Part shown: positions 9,317 to 16,888 of the stretch, in pieces
How the letters are laid out: every line of letters begins with the position of its first letter
Position numbering within the stretch: the stretch's first letter is position 1
DNA from: Chitinophagales bacterium
Lineage (GTDB): Bacteria; Bacteroidota; Bacteroidia; Chitinophagales; Chitinophagaceae
Assembly (NCBI GenBank): GCA_021323755.1
Contig: JAJPKJ010000012.1
Location: 62,001 to 126,000 of the forward strand
Length of the DNA: 64,000 nt
Reading direction: 5' to 3'
Translations under genes and position numbers: made by a program
Notes under the pieces: model-generated
What the model saw: only the letters and a program-made list of their open reading frames with translations
What the model was told of the DNA's origin: nothing
The model's database searches: none

Positions 9317-10060
9317 ATGGCTGCCCCGCCGAAATTTCCTTTGAGAGTGTTTGAAGATTTTGAAATCGCAAAAGGCATTTGCACCGATTTTGTTAATAGA
9401 AAACAAGATGTTTTTTCCTTGAATTGCGATGAAAATCACTACATAAAAATCACGGAAAAATTTAATAAGCACGATTTTTATTTTCATATTTTCGAACCGC
9501 ATTTATCAAATCATAAAACCTTGTTTAATATAATGTTCGCTCCTGAAAGCAGGGCATCGAATAATAAAACACAATACAAAATTGAATATCCACAACTGTT
9601 GCAATTATTGGAAACTTGGTCTTCGCTTGTTGAAAATCTTTACAAATATCATCCCGATAATTATTTGGTCAACGCATGGACAAATTACTATTTTGAAGAC
9701 TTCAAAATTCACGACGAGGATGCTGACGTTACACCTTTTAGTGAAACGCAGCAAAAAGCACTTATATACATCGCTGAAATTGTTGAAAACTCCTTAAAGA
9801 CAAATGAAGTACAAATTGATGCGGCAACGTTGGAAATAATCAGTGAGGTTGAATTATTTAAAAAACATCTGGTGCAATCGCCAAAAAACGTTGCAATGAA
9901 ATCTTGGAGTAAGATATTGTCAAAAATTCATTTAAAGGGCAAGCCATTTTTTAATAAGGTTTTATCTACTGCCAGAGACGCGTGGGTAAAATACATGGTT
10001 GAAAAAGGCGTAGATTATATAATTGACTTGGGCGAAAGATTTTTGATGCACCATGTATGA
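9317..10060 (+). CDS. Unknown protein, first gene of the accessory region
   Basis: About 247 residues from ATG 9317 (MAAPPKFPLRVFEDFEIAKG); an in-frame upstream ATG at 9251 falls in the stem-loop after the tRNA and is unlikely. The N-terminal half is mixed alpha/beta, and the C-terminal half is helical with many charged residues (for example SWSKILSKIHLKGKPF and YMVEKGVDYIIDLGERF). There is no signal peptide or clear TM segment. I do not recognise the family. Its place beside TIR, FRG and HEPN genes suggests, but does not show, a defence role. Confidence 0.6.
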   Translation: MAAPPKFPLRVFEDFEIAKGICTDFVNRKQDVFSLNCDENHYIKITEKFNKHDFYFHIFEPHLSNHKTLFNIMFAPESRASNNKTQYKIEYPQLLQLLETWSSLVENLYKYHPDNYLVNAWTNYYFEDFKIHDEDADVTPFSETQQKALIYIAEIVENSLKTNEVQIDAATLEIISEVELFKKHLVQSPKNVAMKSWSKILSKIHLKGKPFFNKVLSTARDAWVKYMVEKGVDYIIDLGERFLMHHV

Positions 10061-10110
10061 GAATAAGAACCTTAGTTAGTAATTGCAAAATTTAAAATAT
10101 TACCTCCTTT

Positions 10111-10428
10111 ATGCCATATAATGTAAATGACCTAATAGAAAAATATAAGGATTCTACTATCTCTCAAATATTAACCTTTCTTCCTGTTGAAGTGGAACAG
10201 CTCGATGCAAAATGGATTAAGTTAAAAGATAATGAACTTGCTGCTAATCGAAATTTAAATGATTACAGAAACCACGCAGGAGCATTGCTATTTTACATTA
10301 CAAGCGGAGGTGTAATTCCTTTCAAACCAGATGCAGACATGAAAAAATTTATACCAATTGTACAGAATCTTGTAGAAAAAGGAGAGGTCGATCAAATCTG
10401 GTTAGATAATCTTGTGTCCCTTACCTGA
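10111..10428 (+). CDS. Small unknown protein
   Basis: A soluble protein of 105 residues, predicted mostly helical (MPYNVNDLIEKYKDS, FIPIVQNLVEKGEVDQIWL). It is 50 bp after the previous gene and on the same strand, so the two may form a pair. No known motif is seen. Could be a regulator or antidote-like partner, but nothing in the sequence proves that. Confidence 0.5.
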   Translation: MPYNVNDLIEKYKDSTISQILTFLPVEVEQLDAKWIKLKDNELAANRNLNDYRNHAGALLFYITSGGVIPFKPDADMKKFIPIVQNLVEKGEVDQIWLDNLVSLT

Positions 10429-10839
10429 CAATTTTACCTATACTTTCTGTCAGCTCAATTTAAAATACTGTCAAGATTAATTAAAAACCTGAAGATTTTG
10501 CATTTTGTTAAATAAAATATAAGATAGGAAAGGTTTTTGCAGTATTATGCTCAGTTTTTACTTCGCCTGTGTGACCAAGCGCGTAAAGCAGATGAGCCCC
10601 TCTAACTCTGCAGCTACCTCCACTTCCCACACTTCCGTTAAGAACAGCCCGTTGATTGTATTCGTCCTGAGATTTCGATTGATTACCATTTGAATTTTTG
10701 AAAAGTAATTTTCAACATGATATTCTCATGCATAAAATGAAATTTTCAAAATATAAAGTGGTCATGGAAGTTGTGCGAATGATTGTAAGAATAATTTTTC
10801 AACCAAAATAATAATTATCGACAACAAAAATTTACAATT
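10429..10839. other. Gene-poor 411 bp with a higher-GC patch
   Basis: There is no intact gene. A patch around 10565-10680 is clearly richer in G and C than its surroundings. On the minus strand it gives an open stretch of about 68 codons (stop at 10508, no convincing start) reading ...YNQRAVLNGSVGSGGS... and RGAHLLYALGHTGEVKT. It looks like a remnant of a foreign gene of unknown family. The promoter for the operon starting at 10840 should lie in the last 100 bp, but no clear TAnnTTTG box is seen. Confidence 0.4.
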
Positions 10840-11991
10840 ATGCTCAAGACCAAAAAAGAAATCAAAAACGGCAGGCCAACTGGCCTTTCAGTTAATGGCA
10901 ACAAAAGAAGTTATGTTAGCCAATCTGATATTCCGTGTTACAGCTTAGAAGAAGCTTTAAGAATTCCAAGGGCAATAAACGAAAATTATGCGTTTAAACC
11001 AGTTAAGCCAATTCAATTAGCACAAGGAGTACAACTTACTCCTACTTCAAGTATTTTTAAAATGCTTTGTGGAGCGTCAATCGCGTATGGCTTAACTGAA
11101 GGCGGCTATAATGCTACAGAAATCATTCCTACAGAATTAGCAAAAAGAATATTAAAGCCGAAGGAAGAAGGCGACGAGCTTAAGGCTAAAAGAGAAGCTT
11201 TTCTTAAACCGCGAATCATTGCAGATTTTTTAAATAAATACAATGGAAATCTTATCCCAAAAATAGAGATTGCCTGCAATGTTCTTGAAGAGTTTGGCGC
11301 ACCAAGAGATAAAACAACAGAAATATTTAATTCAATTTTATCTGAAGGTTCGAAACTCGGATTGATAAAAGAAATAAAAGGTAAGAGCTGTGTCGATTTA
11401 TCTGGTACAGATACAGTAAGCGAAACAGAAACAGACACGCAAGACAATAAAATCTTCCAATCTAATTACAAAACTGTTGAGCAAAAACTGCCAGAACTGG
11501 AATCAATCCATCAAAATAGCGGCGCAGTTATTAATTCAGCAGAAAATCAACGAAAGAAAAGAGTTTATGTATCCCATGGAAAGGACACTTCCTTTATTGA
11601 TCCAATAAAAAAACTTTTAAGATTTGGCGAAATGGAAGCGATTGTATCAATTGAAAAGCAATCCGTTTCCAAACCTGTACCCGATAAAGTAATGGCGGAG
11701 ATGAGAAATTGTGGAGCAGCTATTATACATGTTGACGCAGAACAAAAATTAATTGATAAAGAATTAAAGGAGCATGTTGTATTGAATCCGAACGTGTTAA
11801 TTGAAATAGGTGCTGCTATGGCTTTATATGGTCGCAGATTTATATTGTTAGTGAAAAATGGAATCACTCTTCCTTCAAATTTGCAGGGGCTTTATGAAGT
11901 AAGGTACGATGGAGAGGAATTAAGCGGTGATGTTACAATAAAATTACTTGAAGCAATAAATGATATTAAAAATCAAAATTTACCGGATTAA
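10840..11991 (+). CDS. Winged-helix-like/TIR-like nucleotide-binding protein
   Basis: A protein of 383 residues. Residues about 25-190 look like a double helix-turn-helix/winged-helix region (YSLEEALRIPRAI, LTPTSSIFKMLCGASIAYGL, TEGGYNATEIIPTELAKRI). After a polar linker, residues about 240-370 resemble the TIR-like predicted nucleotide-binding domain (PF10137-type): RVYVSHGKDTSFIDPIKKLL, then NPNVLIEIGAAMALYGRRFI, in which Glu322 sits where the NADase Glu of this family lies. First gene of a compact run of four; 17 bp to the next. Role inferred: NAD-consuming or nucleotide-sensing effector of an antiviral system. Confidence 0.7.
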   Translation: MLKTKKEIKNGRPTGLSVNGNKRSYVSQSDIPCYSLEEALRIPRAINENYAFKPVKPIQLAQGVQLTPTSSIFKMLCGASIAYGLTEGGYNATEIIPTELAKRILKPKEEGDELKAKREAFLKPRIIADFLNKYNGNLIPKIEIACNVLEEFGAPRDKTTEIFNSILSEGSKLGLIKEIKGKSCVDLSGTDTVSETETDTQDNKIFQSNYKTVEQKLPELESIHQNSGAVINSAENQRKKRVYVSHGKDTSFIDPIKKLLRFGEMEAIVSIEKQSVSKPVPDKVMAEMRNCGAAIIHVDAEQKLIDKELKEHVVLNPNVLIEIGAAMALYGRRFILLVKNGITLPSNLQGLYEVRYDGEELSGDVTIKLLEAINDIKNQNLPD

Positions 11992-12008
11992 CAATTTACA
12001 AATAGCAA

Positions 12009-12890
12009 ATGTCAAACAAAATCATACCAAAAATATTCATTGGTTCGTCCGTTGAAGGAGTTAATATAGCTAAAGGTATTCAAGCTAATTTACATCATAC
12101 TGCTTGGGCAAAAGTTTGGACTCAAGCGTTTCCTCTTTCATCCATGACACTTGATGCGCTGTTACAAAACAGTAAAGATTATGATTTTGCAATTTTTGTT
12201 TTTTCTGCAGACGATGAGGTCAAACTGAGAGGCAAAAATTATTTAGTGGCCAGGGACAATGTAATATTTGAAGCAGGGCTTTTTATGGGGGTTCATGGCA
12301 GGAATAGATGTTTTATTGTTGCTCCAAATGATGACCCGAACCTTCATTTTCCATCTGACTTTTCCGGATTTACTTTTGCAACTTATGATACAAATTTTGC
12401 AAAAAAAGATTTACTCGCTGCTCTTGGCACTGCGACAACACTAATTGAACTTGCTATTAGAAGTAATAGCTTAAATTCTTATCCTTTTTTCTGTTCAACT
12501 CGATGCTCATTTACAGCCGACCCAAAAATTACTCATCACCTAAAACTTTATGTGAAACTTAAAAACACAACAGGTTCACTGATGATTGTTAAAAATCTTT
12601 TATTTAAAGCGAATCGAACACTAAATCTTGATTCGGGCGCTCAAGGGTATAGAGGTGAAAATGAATATTCTCCTAAAATTTCTTTGGATTATCCAGGAAC
12701 TGAAGTTCGTTACGACCAAGTTATTATTGAACCTGATAAATCCGCCACATTATGGATTCCTTTTGACAGCGATAAAATCACATCTGATTTTTTGGAAAAA
12801 GAACGGCTTATTGCGGCAATTGGAATAATTTCTTTTGATGTGTTTGTAATGGATGAAATGCGGCAAGTAAATGTTGAATTGAATATTTAA
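12009..12890 (+). CDS. CAP12-type TIR-like protein with C-terminal beta-rich domain
   Basis: A protein of 293 residues. The N-terminal 150 fit the TIR-like domain of CD-NTase-associated protein 12/Pycsar effectors: KIFIGSSVEGVNIAKGIQ at the start, DYDFAIFVFSADDE, then LVARDNVIFEAGLFMGVHG with Glu88 as the likely catalytic NADase residue, and LHFPSDFSGFTFATYD. The C-terminal 130 residues are beta-strand-rich (SLMIVKNLLFKANRTL, IIEPDKSATLWIPFDSDKI) and match neither STING nor SAVED sensors that I can recognise. Second gene of the run, 47 bp before the FRG gene. Confidence 0.8.
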   Translation: MSNKIIPKIFIGSSVEGVNIAKGIQANLHHTAWAKVWTQAFPLSSMTLDALLQNSKDYDFAIFVFSADDEVKLRGKNYLVARDNVIFEAGLFMGVHGRNRCFIVAPNDDPNLHFPSDFSGFTFATYDTNFAKKDLLAALGTATTLIELAIRSNSLNSYPFFCSTRCSFTADPKITHHLKLYVKLKNTTGSLMIVKNLLFKANRTLNLDSGAQGYRGENEYSPKISLDYPGTEVRYDQVIIEPDKSATLWIPFDSDKITSDFLEKERLIAAIGIISFDVFVMDEMRQVNVELNI

Positions 12891-12937
12891 GGTTAATTGC
12901 GCAAAAAAAAATCAATTTATCAATAATAGTTTTTAAT

Positions 12938-13657
12938 ATGGCAGAAATAAAAAACTTAGAAGGGTTTGTAACGTATGTTAATGAAAATTTTACTTGCGGG
13001 CATTATATTTATCGTGGTGTAGCAGATGGGGAACAACATAAATTAATTCCATCTGTAGGTAGGGATGACAGTTATGATATTGATAACGAAAAAGAAACGT
13101 TCAAACAATTTAAACGCCGTTCGCATTCAACAGTAACAAGTAGTCCAAAAAATGATTGGGAATGGTTGGCGATAGCACAGCATCATGGATTGCCCACTCG
13201 ATTATTAGATTGGACAATCAGTCCATTGGTAGCACTTTTCTTTGCAACCCAGCCTAAATTAAAAGAAAATAAAATTGAAGATTGTTGCGAAAATGGTGGA
13301 GCAGTTTATGCGCTACATTTTTGCAACTATATTAATATAGAAGTGGATAAAGACCCGTTTGAATATAATAAATTTGGGGTGTTTCAGCCTCCGCATATTG
13401 CTACAAGAATTACTGGACAGGCAGGAGTTTTTACGATTCAGCCAGAGCCAGATAAAGAATTAATTATTGAAAAAGATAACCGATTTCCTGATGAAATTGT
13501 AAAAATTGAATTTTCGAAAGAAGCTACGCGAGTAATCCAATCGCAACTATTTAAATTGGGGATGAGATACGATATGCTATTTCCCGATTTAGATGGCTTC
13601 GCAAAAGGTATTAAAATAAATGAAATACTCGGTGATTTGCATTATGCAGAATGCTGA
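12938..13657 (+). CDS. FRG domain protein
   Basis: A protein of 239 residues, nearly all FRG domain (PF08867 type). The N-terminal motif HYIYRGVADGEQHKLIPSVG contains the YRG box, and the signature AQHHGLPTRLLDWT is followed by ISPLVALFFATQ. The biochemical activity of FRG proteins is not established to my knowledge; they recur in bacterial defence and mobile regions. Third gene of the run, 25 bp before the HEPN-like gene, which argues for a joint function. Confidence 0.85.
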   Translation: MAEIKNLEGFVTYVNENFTCGHYIYRGVADGEQHKLIPSVGRDDSYDIDNEKETFKQFKRRSHSTVTSSPKNDWEWLAIAQHHGLPTRLLDWTISPLVALFFATQPKLKENKIEDCCENGGAVYALHFCNYINIEVDKDPFEYNKFGVFQPPHIATRITGQAGVFTIQPEPDKELIIEKDNRFPDEIVKIEFSKEATRVIQSQLFKLGMRYDMLFPDLDGFAKGIKINEILGDLHYAEC

Positions 13658-13682
13658 TTTTATAAAATATTAAAAGCTTAGG

Positions 13683-14690
13683 ATGGAGCAATTTAATTTG
13701 TGGAGTGATTTAGATATCTCAGCACTCGAAGAACTGAAACCTAATCTTGGATTGCGAAAATGGAGCGAGCTCGTTGAATTTGATAAATTCAAGGTATGGA
13801 AGAATTTATCGGAATTCTTTTTTGATAATGACAAAGTTCAAAAAGCATACCAACCTTACATAATTAGCGCATTTGGAGGCGAAGCAATCGAAAAATATCA
13901 AAATGCAGAATGTGTTGAAGAAGCAATTCAAAATCTTAACCAAAAGTATAAGGTAAAGAGTTTTGCAAAGGTTTATTTTGAGGTTCCACATTTAAGGTCC
14001 GCCTGCGCAGATTTTTTTTATATTTTTCACAAAGGCACTGATAATCTTTTTTTGGAACTATTATCACTTTACTGTGATTCAATGCTGAGAAATCAAGCAA
14101 AACAAATACCTGAAAGATATAGTACTGAAAGTGAAGAGAATTTTGACGACCGTTATCAAAAACAACGTTGGCAACGATTTGACCAATTTGCAATAAAATT
14201 GAATGATATTATTAATGATTTCGGAGTTGATATTTTTCTTTCAAGAGCAGGTTTTGTTTTTAAACAAGATGAAAAAATAATTAAGAATATTTATGAACCG
14301 ACACTCAAATTCTTGTCAAGCTCCAAATGGCTTGAAGTTGATTTACATTTTAGAGATTCATTTTACCAATATCGATTGAACACACCTCAAGGCTTTAGCA
14401 ATTCTATCACTAACACAGTTTCTGCATTGCAGGCTTTTTTGCAAATCTTGGTTTATGGAACTACTGGCTCAGGAGATTTTGCAACATTGATTTCAGAGGC
14501 GCAAAAAAATAAGTTAATAGCGGATGATTTTTTTTCGAAGACCGCACTGAAAAATATTATTTCCGCATTGATGGAAGAAAGGCAAGAAACAGGCATTGCA
14601 CACCCAAAAAAGGAATATGCGGATGAAAAAAATGCAAGATTTATTTTGAATTTATCAATGGTTTTTATTCAACATTGTATTATCAACTAA
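13683..14690 (+). CDS. Abi_C/HEPN-like protein, putative RNase effector
   Basis: A mainly helical protein of 335 residues. The C-terminal 110 residues (SNSITNTVSALQAFLQILVYG, then IISALMEERQETGIAHPKKE) resemble the abortive-infection C-terminal/HEPN fold, with an Rx6H motif (Arg300, His307) of the kind that forms the active site of HEPN RNases. The N-terminal 200 residues are charged, helical and unrecognised. Last gene of the operon; converges on the TIR gene at 14738. The HEPN assignment is by motif and context; activity is inference. Confidence 0.6.
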   Translation: MEQFNLWSDLDISALEELKPNLGLRKWSELVEFDKFKVWKNLSEFFFDNDKVQKAYQPYIISAFGGEAIEKYQNAECVEEAIQNLNQKYKVKSFAKVYFEVPHLRSACADFFYIFHKGTDNLFLELLSLYCDSMLRNQAKQIPERYSTESEENFDDRYQKQRWQRFDQFAIKLNDIINDFGVDIFLSRAGFVFKQDEKIIKNIYEPTLKFLSSSKWLEVDLHFRDSFYQYRLNTPQGFSNSITNTVSALQAFLQILVYGTTGSGDFATLISEAQKNKLIADDFFSKTALKNIISALMEERQETGIAHPKKEYADEKNARFILNLSMVFIQHCIIN

Positions 14691-14737
14691 AATGGTCAAA
14701 AGCGATGCTGTTGAATAATAATTAGCGACGTGCGTTA

Positions 14738-15556
14738 TTAACTTTTAGAAGAAGTATTTTGAATGTATAGCCATTTAAAAAATTGTTTCCCCTTGTCAGT
14801 AATTGTAACGAATCTCGGGTTTTTCGGATTCTCATGAACTAACCCAAACAGAGAAGCCATTGATAGCCCTTTTATTTCGTTGGGTTCAATCCAACCCCCG
14901 GCCATTATTTTGTCTCTGGATTCTATAAAATCATTTACAACATCTTTTTGAATAAGAAAATTGAATTCTTCTTCATAGTTATTTTCAACCGATTTGTTTT
15001 TCATTTTTTCAAGCTGCAACTTTAATTCTTGAATTTCCTTGTCTTTCTGAAATATTTCTTTATCCTTAGAAAGCATTTGTTTTTGACTTGCAATGTCCCC
15101 ACCTTGCAGTAAAAAATATTTGCTCCAAATGGCGCTGATAAGTTGAGCTAATTGCGTCTTTGTATAATTTTCGGGCATCAGATGACATAAATCATCCGTC
15201 AACTCAGGATATCGCTCAACAATTTTATCATAAGTATCTTTTGAATCAAAAATTGAAATTATCTTACTAAGGTCAAAATTGTTACCTTTTCTTTTTTCTT
15301 CTCTCAAAACATGTTTTATTTCACTGTCAACCCACGCAGAACTCAATGATTTAGCCGTAAAGAAAATGAGGACAACATCAGCTTTGTCTAAGCCATCACG
15401 AAAAATTGATTTTCGAAGATTGTCGCCGGGAACGATTTTTCTATTATCGATCCAAACATTTATATATGCTTCTTCCAAATCGTCAACAATTGGTTGAATC
15501 AAAGAGTCTTTATCTACTGAAGAATGACTAATAAAAACAAGAATCGATTGTCCCAT
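14738..15556 (-). CDS. TIR domain protein with coiled coil and C-terminal winged-helix-like part
   Basis: A protein of 272 residues. Residues 1-150 form a TIR domain: ILVFISHSSVDKDSLIQPI, the WID motif in INVWIDNRKIVPGD, and SSAWVDSEIKHVL with Glu79 at the NADase position. Residues about 155-190 are a charged coiled coil (KDKEIFQKDKEIQELKLQ). The last 80 residues look like a small winged helix (SMASLFGLVHENPKNPRF, ITDKGKQFFKW). It converges on the four-gene run with 47 bp between. Likely an NAD-cleaving immune protein; whether it belongs with the neighbouring operon is unknown. Confidence 0.85.
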   Translation of the reverse strand: MGQSILVFISHSSVDKDSLIQPIVDDLEEAYINVWIDNRKIVPGDNLRKSIFRDGLDKADVVLIFFTAKSLSSAWVDSEIKHVLREEKRKGNNFDLSKIISIFDSKDTYDKIVERYPELTDDLCHLMPENYTKTQLAQLISAIWSKYFLLQGGDIASQKQMLSKDKEIFQKDKEIQELKLQLEKMKNKSVENNYEEEFNFLIQKDVVNDFIESRDKIMAGGWIEPNEIKGLSMASLFGLVHENPKNPRFVTITDKGKQFFKWLYIQNTSSKS

Positions 15557-15647
15557 AATTTCATGCTTTCAAACTAACATTGATTAGGTTTGGCATCCTA
15601 ATATACGAAGGTTGAACAATTAGATTAAGATTAATAATCGTTTACTC

Positions 15648-15899
15648 TTAGTTGCCATTCTCCTTCACCAACATTTCCGCCGCAATAGTCGATGCACTTT
15701 TCCCGAATGCAATCGTGGTCGCCATCTTCATTTTTTCCGCAGCATTAATAAATTGTTGCAGCTCGCGTGCATATCGTTCGCATCCTTCGCGGTCGGCAAC
15801 GCCAATTGACAACGCAACTAAAATCGCATCCCGGCTACTCTTAGCCTGCTCAATACTTTTAAGTAAGTTCTTCAAAAATACTTTTTGCTTCTTATTCAT
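15648..15899 (-). CDS. Small phage-derived protein
   Basis: A helical, charged protein of 83 residues (MNKKQKVFLKNLLKSIEQAK, then KMATTIAFGKSASTIAAEML). Its start overlaps the stop of the terminase fragment by 4 bp, so it was the next gene of the same phage transcript. Function unknown; probably a leftover of the packaging region. Confidence 0.6.
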   Translation of the reverse strand: MNKKQKVFLKNLLKSIEQAKSSRDAILVALSIGVADREGCERYARELQQFINAAEKMKMATTIAFGKSASTIAAEMLVKENGN

Positions 15900-16728
15900 T
15901 GGTAAGTGTTTTTTAAATTAGGTTTATTCCTTCCCCATGTCGGAGGTGTCCATTTTCTGCCACCATTTTGGTACATCGCAAATTCGTTTGCAAATGCACT
16001 TATCAAAAAATAATCTGTTAGGTCCGTAAGGTGTCCATGTTGCTGATATCTCGCGCCGGTCTTGGGATCGCTAACAATATTTTTCACTTTCGTTCCGTCC
16101 GGTGCTTCTTTCGTCATTATAAAATCGCTTATCGCTTCTTTGCAATTTGCGTTGACCATAAATTTTAATCCGAAAGTTTCTTTTTCTAAAATGGCATTAA
16201 TAAATGAACCGCGCATTGCAACGGATGGATTGGAATTCAAAACACGTAAGCTTGCTTTGAACTTTTGCAGATAGCCGACTATCAAAGTAAAAAAGTTGTG
16301 TCCTTGTTCTATTTTTGTATCGTCCTTCTTCGCAGTTGCATCACCATAAATAAATAATCCAGATTGATGATTAAAATACCGGCGCGTAAACATTTCGCAA
16401 ATACTTTTTACAGTGTTGTTTGGATTGCGCCGAATCAATTCGTCAACCATAAATATTTCGTAGAAGGTTTTTTTATCTGTTGTTGTTGATTTGATTTGAA
16501 ATAAACCGGCAGGGAGGAATGGAACTACATTGTCGTCGAAGGAAAGATGGAGCGGGAGAGCGGGATTGTACTTACATTCACGGACATGTTTATCTAATTC
16601 AAAACATTTGTAAAACTCGCCCCCAACCTTCATCTGTAAATCCCAATTGCCTTCGACATAGATTTCATATTCGTAGCGAGGCATGTTTTGAAGAGATTGC
16701 AAATATTCTTTATCTTCTGCGATATAAG
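15896..16728 (-). pseudogene. Phage terminase large subunit, 5'-truncated
   Basis: C-terminal about 278 residues of a large terminase. The first recognisable residues, EYLQSLQNMPRYEYEIYVEG, match the end of the ATPase half, and the nuclease half follows (HQSGLFIYGDATAKKDD, LTDLTDYFLISAFANEF, with acidic residues expected of an RNase H-like nuclease). The frame runs on to 16825, but only through IS-end repeats, giving an artificial N-terminus. The break falls where a TGCAAGCGCC-type IS end begins (16729). The ATPase domain and the rest of the prophage are missing. Confidence 0.8.
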
Positions 16729-16779
16729 TGCAAGCGCCGATTGACTTGACCACCTCACGCCGGTTTAGATTGACCACCC
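16729..16779. repeat. Extra IS21-type terminal repeats left of the IS
   Basis: Two units outside the symmetrical left end of the IS: one starting TGCAAGCGCCG and ending TTGACCACC (16729-16755), and one starting CACGCCGG and ending TTGACCACC (about 16757-16779). The first carries the same outer end as the repeats at 22401, 28369 and 30524. They suggest that the IS inserted into, or recombined with, the end of a related element that had already cut the terminase. Confidence 0.7.
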
Positions 16780-16888
16780 TGTGCCGGTTCAAATTGACCA
16801 CCCTGTGCCGGAGCAAATTGACCACCTAAGATAAAATGTAGTTCATGTTGTTAGGAGCTATAATGTTGGGTTCATAAACTCAACATCA

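Noticed and set aside
10840-14690. Assignment to CBASS, Pycsar or Thoeris
   Set aside because: No CD-NTase, Pycsar cyclase or ThsA-like SLOG/SIR2 protein is present; only TIR-like domains are shared with those systems.
16729-16825. N-terminal extension of the terminase frame (MVNLLRHRVVNLNRHRVV)
   Set aside because: It is the translation of tandem IS-end repeats, not terminase sequence.
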